This document shows, piece by piece, positions 47,646 to 58,998 of a stretch of DNA of 64,000 bases. A program made the translations under genes and the position numbers. The number at the start of each line of letters is the position of its first letter. The stretch's first letter is position 1. Origin of the DNA: Archegozetes longisetosus (lineage: Eukaryota > Arthropoda > Arachnida > Sarcoptiformes > Trhypochthoniidae); assembly GCA_018873245.2 (NCBI GenBank), contig JAEMBT020000005.1, positions 6,930,001 to 6,994,000 on the forward strand. Reading direction: 5' to 3'. The notes under the pieces were generated by a model. The model was given only the letters and a program-made list of their open reading frames with translations, had not been told where the DNA came from and searched no databases.

Positions 47646-50547
47646 ATGGATCAAATAACATTTAAGATAACAAATATTTTGCGATCATTTCTTATTGCGA
47701 TCTTGAGTTTAGGTCAATCTATGCCTTATCTGCCACTAATACCAGCAATCGTTTATTATATGGCACAAACTCAAATCGATCATGAATTATTGGTCATCAG
47801 ACAGGTTTGGGGCGAAGAGTACGATTATATAATAATAGGCGCAGGAACTGCAGGCTCAATAATGGCCGCAAGACTTTCAGAAGACCCGACAAAGACTGTA
47901 CTGCTATTAGAGGCCGGCAAAGCTGAGAATATCATATCAGATATTCCAATAACTGCTCTATTTTTACAAGAGACTCCTATGGACTGGGCTTTCAGAACAG
48001 TACAACAAACAAAGTCTTGTTTTGGAATTAGAGATCGAAGGGGCTTTTGGCCGCGAGGTAAAAGTATGGGAGGATCATCAGCAATCAATACAATGCTCTA
48101 TGTCCGTGGAAATTCTAGAGATTATGATCAATGGGTCAAAGATGGAGCTATTGGTTGGTCATGGCCTGAAGTTTTTCCATATTTTATCAAAATGGAAGAT
48201 AATCGTAATCCATCATATGTAGCCACTGGTTATCATGGAGTTGGAGGTCCTCTAACTGTCTCATCACCATCTGTTTTGAAAAAAGTTTCACAAGCTTTTT
48301 ATAATGCCGGGCCTGATTTAAAGTATCCAACTGGAGACTTTAATGGTCCGATTCAATCAACTTTTGCAATCCCACAAACAACTATAAGAGATGGAGAACG
48401 ATGTTCTATGGCTAAGGCTTATTTAGAACCAGCTGTTGGAAGACAAAACTTACACATTTTAGCCAAATCTTTTGTCACTAAAATTTTATTCGATGAAGAG
48501 AAACGAGCGGTTGGTGTAGAATTTGATCGAATGTTTATGAGACATGTGGTTAAAGCAAGAAGTGAGATAATACTATCAGCTGGAGCTGTCAATTCACCAA
48601 AAATACTAATGTTATCAGGTATTGTTGTTGTGATTGATGAGATGTGTGATAAATGATTTTATATACATTAATTGATGACAGGTATCGGACCTGTTGAACA
48701 TCTGAGTGTTTTGAATATACCAGTTATCTCTAACTTAAGAGTTGGTGATAATTTACAAGAACATGTGTCCAGTAGTGTGGTTTTCAGTTTGAATGAAAGC
48801 GTTTCTTTGAAATTGATAGAAGAGGCTTCGCCTTCAAATATCTTCGAATACTTCTCTACAAAAAACAATAGCCTATCGAGTAATCTTTTAGAAGGAGTTG
48901 CATTTGTCAAAACTAAATACGTGAACCCAATAGACGATTGGCCTGACATTCAATTTATTATGATACCAGGTATTAATAGCACCTTTCAAACTATATATAT
49001 CGGATGGGGATATAAATTTTGCAAATGTAAATCCAGTCAGTAATTCATTGTTTTAGTCATAATAGTCAAACTAAATACATATTATCTTAGAAAGATGAAG
49101 GTATTTATATATTTATTTGTCGAGAAACTGAATCGGCACCATTTTCAGTAGCCTTACTGACTTTAGTTTTCAGTTTCACAAAAGGGCACTGAAAATAACC
49201 TTGGCCGAAAGTTCTAGCTTAAAATTGATTCTTTTAATTAGTTGTTCAACTGTAGTTGCTGTCCACCCATTGTGCATAAACTCTTCTCTAGATTTCAGTC
49301 CAAATTCCTTCTATGGACCAAAGCTGAGGTACCGAAGGATTTTCGTTGAACTGCACATATCGCACATTAAGCTTATCGTAAACTTCAATAGTCTCTCAAG
49401 CATAATGGACTGATATCAAGTCGGGCCAGAATATAAAATTCTGGCCGCGATGGAATTTACGGATAAGTAGCATCAACTCCTTCATAATACGCCTCGTTTT
49501 GTGCACTTTCGCATTAATATTACTCCGCGATCTCATAAAAATGAACTAGAGCCACCTTTGCGATCGATTTCTAAGATAAAGGTTTTTCCGTTTATCTGAG
49601 TTCACATTGATTTAAGTTTGCTTTATTAATTTTTGCATAAATTATTTCATATTAATCAAAAGTAGAGATTATTGGCTTTATTTTGATGTATAGAAAACTA
49701 TTTGAAGGTTTGGGTAACAAGAGATATTAATACAATCGCATGAACTTTTGCAAAATTTTAATCCTCACCCGATATTAGCTTTACTTTTTTTTAAGCTTAA
49801 ATGAATTTTAAAATTTGTCATATTTTTGATTATTTTCACACTATATTAATTATATTCTGCTCATTAAAAGGTTCGTTAGCGTCAGATTTTGGACTGCGTT
49901 TACAAACAGTATTTGGGGTAACACATCATTTATTTAAACAAGTTTTCAAACCATATATAGGTTTGGATACATTCACTATATCTCCATATCTTCTTCGTCC
50001 ACGAACAAGAGGTTGGATCAGATTGCAATCTAAAGATCCGTATGAACCACCTTTAATTGATCCAAATTATTTTGATGATGAATATGATCTCAAAGTTCTT
50101 GTGGAAGGTATGAAAATTGCGTTAGAAGTTGGTTCTACTGCAGCACTCCAAAGATACAACGCAACTCCACTCCAAACTGTATATCCGGGTTGTGAGCAGT
50201 TTCAGTTATATTCTGAACGTTATATTCAATGTATTGCACAAACTTTTACGTACACAATCTGGCATCCAGTCGGAACGTGTAAAATGGGTGATAAATATGA
50301 TTCAAGTGCTGTCGTTGATCTACAATTAAGAGTTAGAGGAGTTAAAGGACTTCGAGTAGTGGACGCATCCATTATGCCAACTATTGTTTCGGGTAATACA
50401 AACGCTCCGACAGCTATGATTGCAGAAAAAATTGCAGATAATATGAAGGGAAGAAGACTTAAACCATTTTTACCACCAATGACTCAGTCAATGATTGATA
50501 GATTACCACAATTAGACTATGAACCATTTGATGAAAACTATTTATAA
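47646..50547 (+). CDS. GMC oxidoreductase, glucose-dehydrogenase-like, copy 2
   Basis: Exons 47646-48618, 48682-48969 and 49871-50547 give 645 residues, with exon lengths identical to copy 1. Intron 1 is 63 bp. Intron 2 has grown to 901 bp and contains a mariner-type transposase relic. The FAD site GAGTAG, signature 1 ([20 protein letters not shown]), signature 2 and the [11 protein letters not shown] and [17 protein letters not shown] motifs are intact, as is the N-terminal hydrophobic anchor ([15 protein letters not shown]). The paralogues differ throughout but share an identical C-terminal block of about 30 residues. A Pro to Leu change ([10 protein letters not shown] versus VVDPQLKVRG) is the only oddity in the conserved C-terminal region. 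Same family role and same uncertainty about substrate as copy 1. Confidence 0.93.
49150..49440 (-). pseudogene. Tc1/mariner-type transposase fragment in GMC copy 2 intron 2
   Basis: Read on the minus strand, antisense to the host gene, there is a broken homology [16 protein letters not shown], then a stop, then [13 protein letters not shown]. This matches the IS630/Tc1/mariner C-terminal block 'NPPNVPQLRPIExFWA.LK..VY..GW.A'. Several stops and no bounded TIRs were seen. The 70-codon plus-strand frame at 49201-49413 is only its antisense shadow. Confidence 0.7.
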
Positions 50548-50729
50548 CATTAGTTAAAGTTTTTTGATTATTTTGTCACATCTTTTGCAATTTATTTGTG
50601 TATTATTTTATAAATTGATGACTATAAAATAATTTGACCTAAACACTGACTATCTATAGAAATAAGTTTATTTTGAAAGTTTTAATAGCTTCTAATTGAA
50701 AAGACCTTAAGAAATCTTATAATCTAATA

Positions 50730-51234
50730 CAGAGTGGACATTTTAAAACTGAACAAAATCGAACCTCAAAACTTCTTTTGCTTATACTTTCTAAAAAAGT
50801 CTTATCAGAAAAGTTCAATCTTAGAAAAGGCCTAATTTGAACTTTTATTAGACACAAATCTAAGATAAGGATGAATAAAAACAAAAATGGTGTTCACAAT
50901 AGTCGACCGTATTGTGTGGTTATTATCACTACTTTAGCTGAAGAATTGGTTTTAAAAGCTTAACCAAAAGCAGCCCTAAACTCCTTCTGAAAGTATGATT
51001 CGAAGAGCTAGGCTCTGTTTAGAGAATAACGGCGGACACTTTCAGCATTTGATATAAATTCAAATAATATGTACCTTTTAAACACTTTTTAATTTTGTTT
51101 TTGAACTGATAAAAAGTATATTTTGGGCTAATGTGTTCTTTTCTAAGTATAAAATAGTTATCTTGTATTTCATAAGAATCATAACAAAAGCTTTATCTCT
51201 GATGACTATGTTTAATATTAAAATGTCCACCCTG
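50730..51234. mobile_element. MITE, Tc1/mariner-type ends
   Basis: Starts CAGAGTGGACATTTTAAAAC and ends with the complement of CAGGGTGGACATTTTAATAT, with TA at both flanks. 505 bp. No transposase recognised. Confidence 0.7.
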
Positions 51235-51460
51235 TATTAATGGTTCTGATGAAACGTGCGCTGACATATAAAATATAACAATAAATGAAGTATGACGTAA
51301 AATTTGAACGTTTTTTAACAGAAATTATTGTTACTTTTTGTTATGTTTTATTTAGATTATATTGATTTTTAGTCTAATTCAAATTGATATTAATGGAGTA
51401 AGCTGTATAGTAAAATGCATCGAAAATATTTTATACGATTACTCACAAATGTGTAAAGCA

Positions 51461-51610
51461 GTAGGTTTTAAACCTTTAGGATCGCGATTCACTCGTACTA
51501 GACTGATGCAGTGATTCCTCTATAAGTAATCGTTGAATCTTCTGGCTTGGTGACCCCTAATGAACTCCAAAAGGCAGTTTGAAAGTCTTTGATATACTTT
51601 ATAATAACTT
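51461..51610 (+). repeat. Receptor-array border repeat, copy 1
   Basis: Diverged direct copy at 60967-61112. Shared blocks: ACTCGTAC.AGACTGAT.CAGTGA, TGACC..CTA.TGAAC and GATATACTTTATAA. It lies left of the spacer of the first array receptor, as its partner does for the fourth. Confidence 0.65.
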
Positions 51611-51667
51611 TATCTTGAATAGCTCTTACATTAAATATTTCCTACTACTCATATTATATGTTGATAC

Positions 51668-52211
51668 AAAGTGTCTCAAAACTGACACTTCATCTATTTG
51701 TTAACTAAATTGTAGAAGGATATAAACAATATTTTAAAAATATAATAAACAATAGACAATGCAGATTAATCAATTAAATTTTCAAAGTATCCTCCGTCAG
51801 TGGTTATCGAATGGGAAGTCTCGTTTGAAAATTGTCAATCACTCTTTGAGCACTTCGCTTCTGATCTCCTCAACTTATTTCTTTATGGCCGATTTGAGCT
51901 CATTAATGGTGATTGGAGCAGTATTGGAGATCCTGTCCTTGAGATATCACCAAAGAAATAATCAAGTGGTGTGATGTCTGGAGAGAAGGGACCATTCTAT
52001 ACCACTTTCCGTGTGACACTCGATGTCCAAGCCTATAAGCTACGTTATTCCAAACTCAACGACATTTTTAAACAATTGGATGTGTTAATGAATTGGCGGT
52101 CATTTACACTCTGCATACTTTGAGGGATTACAATGCATTAAAATTATAATTTTAAATAAGATAATTTAGTCTTAATTTTAAAAATTGATGGAGCGTCAAT
52201 TTTGGGACACT
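51668..52211 (-). mobile_element. Deleted mariner, C-terminal transposase remnant, copy 1
   Basis: Outer end AAGTGTCTCAAAACTGACAC and inner end, reverse complemented, AAGTGTCCCAAAATTGACGC. On the minus strand it holds the broken transposase C-terminus also seen in copy 2 (52467-53018): the 'TPLDYFF' stretch, then ELKSAIKK and a stop. It has inserted into the receptor-array spacer, whose sequence resumes at about 52213. Confidence 0.8.
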
Positions 52212-52466
52212 TATTGTCTACAATAATATATTTCTTAATGAATATGACTTTAAGAAGAAAGATTTTATGATATTTGATGGCAAAGTAAAGACATAGAACT
52301 ATCTGTTAATTGTGTATTATTTATTAAGAACTACATCTATTAATTAAGATCCTATTCATGTCCAAACTGTTTCGTAGAATACAACAAAATTAATGAGATA
52401 AATAAAATGTATTAAATACAATTGCAAATCAAAGATTGCCACAATTAGAAATAATAAATAGTATTA

Positions 52467-53018
52467 TGTAGAGTACTAAGTGTCCCAAAATTGACGCTCC
52501 ATCAATTTTTAAAATTAAGACTAAATTATCTTATTTAAAATTATAATTTTAATGCATTGTAATCCCTCAAAGTATGCAGAGTGTAAATGACCGCCAATTC
52601 ATTAACACATCTAATTGTTTAAAAATGTCGTTGAGTTTGGAATAACGTAGCTTATAGGCTCGGACATCGAGTGTCACACGGAAGGTGGTATAGAATAGTC
52701 CCTTCTCTCTAGACATCACACCACTTGATTATTTCTTTGGTGATATCTCAAGGACAGGGACTCCAATACTGCTTCAGACACCATTAATGAGCTCAAATCG
52801 GCCATAAAGAAATAAGTTGAGGAGATCAGAAGCGAAGTGCTCAAGAGAGTGATTGACAATTTTCATACGAGACTCCCCAATTTGGTAGCCACTGACGGAA
52901 AACACTTTAAAAATTTAATTGATTAATTTGTATTTTCTACCGTTTATTATAATTTTTAAATATTGTTTATATCCTTTTCCAATTTATTTAATGAGAAAAT
53001 CAGCTTTGAGACACTTGT
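52467..53018 (+). mobile_element. Deleted mariner, C-terminal transposase remnant, copy 2, inverted
   Basis: Ends AAGTGTCCCAAAATTGACGC and the complement of CAAGTGTCTCAAAGCTGA, in inverted order to copy 1. The plus strand reads LDITPLDYFFGDIS, a frameshift, then ELKSAIKK, a stop, then VEEIRSEVLKRVIDNFHTRL and GKHFKNLID. This is the mariner block 'SPDLTPLDFFLWG...ELK..I..E...I....L..V..NF..RL....G.H'. The catalytic N-terminal half is absent. Both copies carry the same deletion, so they belong to one non-autonomous family. Confidence 0.82.
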
Positions 53019-53311
53019 ATCAAAGATGGCTAACATTAATCTCAATAAGTACTTATAAAATACATTAAATTAATGAAATTATTGACTTTTCGATATTTCC
53101 TTAGCAAGTGTTGTTATTGAATGTCTTTTAAATAAAAATCATTAGACGCTCATATTTTAAGGAAAAATCTCGATTCGTTTAGAAAAGTATTTCGTTGCAT
53201 GAGACTGCAAATATTTCTATTCCGAAATGTACTTTAAACATTTACATTCAAAAAATATAATAAAATTAACATTTAAATGAGAATTATTGATGTTCTACTT
53301 GAAGTTTTGGC

Positions 53312-53521
53312 TATTTATAAACGCAGTGTTCTAACATCTGATTAAAGTATTGAGCAGACTAATGGACTCAAATTTTTAATAATGTATTAATATTTTAAAA
53401 GTAATTTCTATCACATTTATGATGTGTTATTATCGTTAATTGTAATGTTATTTACTTCCATTTCACATTCATGAAAGAACTGTCTTTGGATTGATAGAGG
53501 AATCTGAGAAATTGGCAAAAA
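53312..53521 (+). promoter_or_regulatory. Conserved 5' flank of array receptor A
   Basis: A TATA-like motif (TATTTATAA, 53312-53320) lies about 200 nt before the ATG, followed by 'AAAGTATTGAGCA.ACTAA'. Close to the ATG there is a block 'CATTCATGAAAGAACTGTCT'. Equivalent TATA-like and proximal blocks precede the other three array receptors (near 55391, 57714 and 62369), so the promoter was probably duplicated with each gene. Transcription starts are not known. Confidence 0.4.
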
Positions 53522-54586
53522 ATGTATTACGGATTAATAAAATATATAATCATATTTTATGGAATATACGATTATAAAGATTGGAAGAGGAGAGCATTGA
53601 TTTATTGTGTTAGATTGATAGCCATGACATGGAGAATATATCACCTGGGCATAATGTTTAGTTTGTTTAAGATGGATCAATCAAGAAACTGTTTTAATTT
53701 AGGTCTACTTATGAAAAGTCTTACAACTACGATAACATATTTAACTATTTTCATCAAAAGATATCGAATTGTCTCTCTTCTAAAAAAAATCAACCACCAT
53801 ATCGACAGACAAATAATAGTCAAATTAAGAAAATTTTCTAATTATTTATTTTTAATTTGGATAATTCAAGTGGTATTTAATCCGATTTTAGAGGGAGGAG
53901 TTCGCGTATACATGCTTAGTACAAACGAGATTTCTGAGCCCTCCATCGGATATTTAGTCTTGACTGAGGTCTTATTCTCGTTTTACAGTTTTGGGTGGCT
54001 TTTAACAACATTTGGAATATATGTTTATGTGGTTTTCAATTTATACCAATTCGAAAAGCGGTTTTGTGATCATATATTAAATGCAAAATTGATTACAGCT
54101 CATCATTTGAAAGGTTATCGCAAAGAATATTTTAATTTAGAAGAACTTAAAGAATCATTGAATGAAAAGTTGGGTATTTTACCTCTACTGTGGTTTGCAG
54201 AACTATTTTCATCGACTTGTTTTCGTATTACTCAAATCTCTATGAAACACAATAAAATTGTTCTCTCAAATATTAATCATTTAATCTATTTTTTATACGA
54301 ATACTTAATTCAAATAACAGTTATGATTATTGTCTCGTTATTTTCGTCGAAAATTGATATATTTCAACAAAATAAAAATCATTTGATTAGGTTTATTAAT
54401 GAAAGACTCGAAAATTCAGTGCAGACATCGATTGAGTTTATGGTATTTAATCAAGCAATCAGTAGTGGTAATGATAATTCTGGTTTGACTGCTTGGAATG
54501 TGTTTCGATTGAACCGTAGAGTAATATTTACATTTACAGCCACAGTCATTCCATTTACAGTTATGTTTATTCAATTAACTCAATAG
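53522..54586 (+). CDS. Gustatory-type chemoreceptor A of tandem array
   Basis: A 354-residue single-exon gene from ATG 53522, first of four near-identical units. The N-terminus (MYYGLIKYIIIFYGIYDYKD) is shared by all four. About seven TM segments are visible. A basic/acidic loop near residues 190-225 (KGYRKEYFNLEELKESLNEK) precedes the conserved ILPLLWFAELFSSTCFRITQ core. The C-terminal Gr signature is LTAWNVFRLNRRVIFTF, then TVIPFTVMFIQLTQ. It is expected in the plasma membrane of chemosensory neurons. The ligand is unknown. The spacer upstream contains the two mariner insertions. Confidence 0.87.
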   Translation: MYYGLIKYIIIFYGIYDYKDWKRRALIYCVRLIAMTWRIYHLGIMFSLFKMDQSRNCFNLGLLMKSLTTTITYLTIFIKRYRIVSLLKKINHHIDRQIIVKLRKFSNYLFLIWIIQVVFNPILEGGVRVYMLSTNEISEPSIGYLVLTEVLFSFYSFGWLLTTFGIYVYVVFNLYQFEKRFCDHILNAKLITAHHLKGYRKEYFNLEELKESLNEKLGILPLLWFAELFSSTCFRITQISMKHNKIVLSNINHLIYFLYEYLIQITVMIIVSLFSSKIDIFQQNKNHLIRFINERLENSVQTSIEFMVFNQAISSGNDNSGLTAWNVFRLNRRVIFTFTATVIPFTVMFIQLTQ

Positions 54587-55598
54587 TTTTGTTTGATCTT
54601 GGTTCCTAACTCAAGGTAGCCAGGTGAGAAAATATCGAGTGGGAAGCACAATATTTAAAACTGAGAGAACGAATCACACACATCATATTCATTTTGATTA
54701 TAATACAATCATTATAATATTATAAGATATATTCTCTAGTAGAGATTTTATTTGGGAAGTTTATTCGTATCACATGTTAATATCTATAATAATAACAATA
54801 TATTTCTTAATATTGTCTCGTATTAATGATAAATATTACTTTGATATGAAACATTTTAGGGGATTTCATGGCATAAAAACTAAAATAAAGACATGGAATC
54901 TATTTGCCACTATTGCATCAATTATTGAGAATTATCTGTTAATTAAAATCCTATATACGTACAGACTGTATCAGAGAATTTTGCAAAAACTAATGATATG
55001 AATAAACTTTAACCAATATAATTGCAAATCAAAATTTGTCACAATCAGAAATAACAAATACTAAATAATTATGTAAGAAGTTGACTAGAGAGTCTTTAGT
55101 AAATACTGTTAAATTTAATCTCAAAATGTACTTAAAAATCACATTAAACTAATGAAAATCATTTATTTACTTTTCGACATTTTCTTAGCACATGATGTTA
55201 TTGAGTGGTTTCATAATAAAATCAATAGCCGCTCATGTTTTGAGGCAAAATCTTGATTCATTTAGAAAAGCATTTCGTAATATAAGTCTGAAGATATTTC
55301 TATTTCAAAGAGTACTTTAAATAATTAATTCAGGAAAAATAAAACTTTAACATACAAATGAGAATTGTTGATGGCCTATTTGAACATTTAATATATAAAA
55401 AGGTGTTTAAGATATAATAAAAGTATTGAGCGAACTAACGGACTCATATTTTACATAATATGTTTTAAAAAATGACTTTTATCATAATTGTGATGAATTA
55501 TCAAAATTATCAGTATTAGTAATGTTGTTTACTTTCATTTCTCATTCATGAAAGAATTGTTTTTGGATTAGTAAAGGAGTCTGAGAGATCAACAAAAA
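54587..55598 (+). repeat. Array spacer A-B
   Basis: Homologous to the spacers before receptors A, C and D: the TATTTCTTAAT.TTGTCT block, AAAATAAAGACATGGAA, ATTGCAAATCAAAA and the 5' flank with TATA-like sequence near 55391. Frames inside it (for example 54774-55001) are not genes. Confidence 0.7.
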
Positions 55599-56663
55599 AT
55601 GTATTACGGATTAATAAAATATGTAATCATATTTTATGGAATACATGATTATAACGATTGGAAGAGAAAATCATTGATTTATTGTATTAGATTGATAGGC
55701 ATGACATGGAGAATATATCACCTGAGCGTAATTTGGAGTCTTTTTAAGATGACTCCATCAAGAAAGTATTACATTTTAGCCATACTTATGAAAAGTCTTA
55801 CAATTATGATAACGTATTTAACTGTTTTCATCAAAAGATATCAAATTATTTCTCTTCTCAAAAAAATCAATCATCAGATCGGGAGTCAAACAATAATTAG
55901 ATTAAGAAAATTTTCTAATTTTTTATTTATAATTTGGATAATTCAAGTGGTATTAAATCCGATGTTGGAAGCGGGAAATCGTATATATATGTTTATTTCA
56001 AGCAGAAATTTTGAATATCATATCGAATATTTAGTCATAATTGAGGTCTTGTTCTCGTTTTTCAGTTTTGGATGGCTTTTAACAACAGTTGGAATATATG
56101 TTTATGTTGTTTTCAGTTTATATCAACGCGAAACACAACTTTGCGATGATATAACAAATGCAAAATTAATTACAGCTAATCATTTAAAATGTTATCGTAA
56201 AGAATATTTTAATTTAGAAGAACTTAAAGAATCATTGAATGAAAAGTTGGGTATTTTACCTCTACTGTGGTTTGCAGAACTATTTTCATCGACTTGTTTT
56301 CGTATTACTCAAATCTCTATAAAACATAATGAATTTGTTCTTTCGAATATTAATCATTTAATCTATTTTTTATACGAATACTTAATTCAAATAACAGTTA
56401 TGATAATTATCTCTTTATTTTCATCAAAAATTGACATATTTCGACAAAATAAAAATAATTTGATTAAACTCATTAATGAAAGACTTGAAGATTCAGCGCA
56501 GACATCCACTGAGTTTATGGTATTCAATCAAATTATCAGTAGTGGTAATGATAATTATGGTTTGACAGCTTTGAATGTATTTCGATTGAACCGTAGAGTA
56601 ATATTTACATTTGCAGCCACAGTCATTCCATTTACAGTCATGTTTATTCAATTAACTCAATAG
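55599..56663 (+). CDS. Gustatory-type chemoreceptor B of tandem array
   Basis: A 354-residue intact single exon, ATG 55599. Same topology and motifs as receptor A: MYYGLIKYVIIFYGIHDYND start, ILPLLWFAELFSSTCFRITQ core, and a TVIPFTVMFIQLTQ end preceded by GLTALNVFRLNRRVIFTF, where the usual Trp is Leu. The first half is the most divergent between copies (IWSLFKMTPSRKYYILA; SRNFEYHIEYLV), which suggests that any ligand difference lies there. The 3' flank is nearly the same as that of receptor C. Confidence 0.87.
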   Translation: MYYGLIKYVIIFYGIHDYNDWKRKSLIYCIRLIGMTWRIYHLSVIWSLFKMTPSRKYYILAILMKSLTIMITYLTVFIKRYQIISLLKKINHQIGSQTIIRLRKFSNFLFIIWIIQVVLNPMLEAGNRIYMFISSRNFEYHIEYLVIIEVLFSFFSFGWLLTTVGIYVYVVFSLYQRETQLCDDITNAKLITANHLKCYRKEYFNLEELKESLNEKLGILPLLWFAELFSSTCFRITQISIKHNEFVLSNINHLIYFLYEYLIQITVMIIISLFSSKIDIFRQNKNNLIKLINERLEDSAQTSTEFMVFNQIISSGNDNYGLTALNVFRLNRRVIFTFAATVIPFTVMFIQLTQ

Positions 56664-57918
56664 TTCTGTTTTGATTTTGGCTAATAACTCGTAGTAGCCA
56701 GTTGAGAAAATTTCGAGTGGAGAGTCGCAGCACATATAAATGAGAGTTTGATAGCACACATCATATTCATTTTGATTGAATATATACTTTTTTCATTAAA
56801 AGCCTGTGTGCACCATCTTAAATTGGAATTGTAATATGTTTTGTATTTTATTTTCAAGCAGTTATTGTAAATTAAAAAAAATTTCATATAAAAATTACAC
56901 AAACAATAAATTTTTAATTTCTATCAAACAAAAATAATGTGAATATTGTGATAATCTTTTCAAACATAAAATGGAAAAATAAGTCGAAGTTCATTATCAA
57001 GTTTTCATTATCTTAAAACATACCTATATATACTTAACCAAATTCCAATTATATGTGTTTTAATACATTTACTTATACATTGTTTGCATTCACCGAATAT
57101 GCAATCGATTTTGATTTAGACTACGGGAAAATAATTTTTTTCAATCCTTTACTATTCGCATCATATGTTAATATTTATAATAATAATGATATATTTCTTA
57201 ATGATGTCTCGTATTAATAATGAATATAACGTAGATAAGAAAATTTTGTAAAATTTAATGGCATAAGAATCAAAATAAAGATCACTTGAATTAACTATTA
57301 AGAATTACAAGCAATTGTCTATAAATTAAAATCCTATTTTATCGAAATTGTTCGAGAAATTACTACAAAATCAATGAGATAAATAAAATAGAATATAATG
57401 ACAAATTAGAAATAACAAGTAATAATTATGTAAAACGTTGATCAAAGATTACGAACTTTAATCTGAATAAGTAACACATTAAATTAATGAAAATCATTTA
57501 TTGACTTTACTATATTTTCTTTTTATATGTATTGAAGACTACAATAAAAATCAATAACCGCTTATATTTTGTGACAAATCTTAATTCACTTATAAAAATA
57601 GTTCGTAATATTCTCATGAAAACATTTTGTTTCGAAGCGTACTTTAAACAAACCAATAAAAATAAAACTTCAACATTTAAATGATAATTATTGATGGCCA
57701 TTTTAAAACTTTAACTATTTATGAATGAAATGCTTTAACGTTTGATAGAAGTATTTGGCAAAATAATGGAATCTTCGATATTGTATTATTAAAGATAATT
57801 TCAATCTTAATTAAGGTGTAATATTATTACGAGCAATAATAACGTTGGTTACTTCTATTTGGTATTAATGAGGGAACTGTTTTTGGACTAAGTAAAACAA
57901 TTGAGAAACTAATAAAAA
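56664..57918 (+). repeat. Array spacer B-C
   Basis: The first 350 bp match the 3' flank of receptor C (ACTCGTAGTAGCCAG, TAGCACACATCATATTCATT, AATTGGAATTGTAATATGTTTT). The last 700 bp match the other 5' flanks. Confidence 0.75.
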
Positions 57919-58998
57919 ATGTATTACGGATTAATAAAATATGTAATCATATTTTATGGAATACATGATTATAACGATTGGAAGAGAAAATCATTGAATT
58001 ATTGTATTAGAATAATAAGCATGACATGGAGAATATACGATGTAGGCCATGTAAGTAATCGTGTTATTACGAATGCATCGAGAAGGTATTACAATTTAGC
58101 GATATTTACGAAATGTCTTATAGTCACGATAACATATTTAACTGTTTTCGTCAAAAGACATCATATTGTCTCCCTTCTCAACAAAATCAATCATCAGATC
58201 GACAGACGAAAAATAGTTGAATTAAGAAAATTCTCTAATTATTTATTTGTAATTTGGTTAATTCAAGTGGTATTAAATCCTATTATTGAAGGAGCAAATC
58301 TCTTTTGTATGCTTATTTCAGATAGAATCTTATATCAGTACAGCATCGAATATGAAGTCACGGATGAGGTCTTGTTCTCGTTTTATAGTTTCGGGTGGCT
58401 TTTAACAACAGTTGGAATATATGCTTATGTTGTTTTCAATTTATATCAACGCGAAAAACAATTTTGCGATCATATATCAAATGCGAAATTGATTACAGCT
58501 AATCATTTAAAATTTTATCGTAAAGAATATTATAACTTAGAAGAACTTAAAGAATCATTGAATGAAAAGTTGGGAATTTTACCTCTACTGTGGTTTGCAG
58601 AACTATTTTCATCGACCTGTTTTCGTATTACTCAAATCTCTATAAAACAAAATAAATTTGTTCTTTCGAATATTAATCATTTAATTTATTTTTTATACGA
58701 ATACCTCATTCTAATGACAATTGTGATTATTGTCTCGTTATTTTCATCAAAAATTAATATATTTCAACAAAATAAAAATCATTTTATTAAACTCATTAAT
58801 GAAAAGCTTGAAGATTCAGCGCAGACATCTACTGAGTTTATGGTATTTAATCAAACAATCAGTAGTGGTAATGATAATTCCGGTTTGACAGCTTGGAATG
58901 TATTTCGATTGAACCGTAGAGTAATATTTACATTTTTTAGCCACAGTCATTCCATTCACAGTTATGTTTATCGAATTAACTCAATAGTACTGTTTTGA
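57919..58998 (+). CDS. Gustatory-type chemoreceptor C, with 3' frameshift
   Basis: The single-exon frame starts at ATG 57919 and is colinear with its paralogues to RRVIFTF. One extra T in a run of six (58933-58938) then shifts the frame, replacing the last TM stretch with FSHSHSIHSYVYRINSIVLF (359 residues). With five Ts the normal ending ...LATVIPFTVMF... and the stop at 58987 are restored, so this is a recent lesion, a polymorphism or a homopolymer error. As written it loses the conserved C-terminal signature and is probably non-functional. The N-terminal third is otherwise intact (MYYGLIKYVIIFYGIHDYND). Confidence 0.8.
   Translation: MYYGLIKYVIIFYGIHDYNDWKRKSLNYCIRIISMTWRIYDVGHVSNRVITNASRRYYNLAIFTKCLIVTITYLTVFVKRHHIVSLLNKINHQIDRRKIVELRKFSNYLFVIWLIQVVLNPIIEGANLFCMLISDRILYQYSIEYEVTDEVLFSFYSFGWLLTTVGIYAYVVFNLYQREKQFCDHISNAKLITANHLKFYRKEYYNLEELKESLNEKLGILPLLWFAELFSSTCFRITQISIKQNKFVLSNINHLIYFLYEYLILMTIVIIVSLFSSKINIFQQNKNHFIKLINEKLEDSAQTSTEFMVFNQTISSGNDNSGLTAWNVFRLNRRVIFTFFSHSHSIHSYVYRINSIVLF

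Larger units (their letters stand above)
50548..53521. other. Spacer between GMC copy 2 and the receptor array
   Basis: Contains the TA-flanked MITE 50730-51234, a segment duplicated near 60967 (51461-51610), two deleted mariner copies in opposite orientation (51668-52211, 52467-53018), and, from about 52213 on, the left-hand spacer unit of the receptor array. Confidence 0.65.

Noticed and set aside
49201-49413. 70-codon frame (+) with signal-like start
   Set aside because: Antisense of a mariner-type transposase relic in an intron; TTG start.
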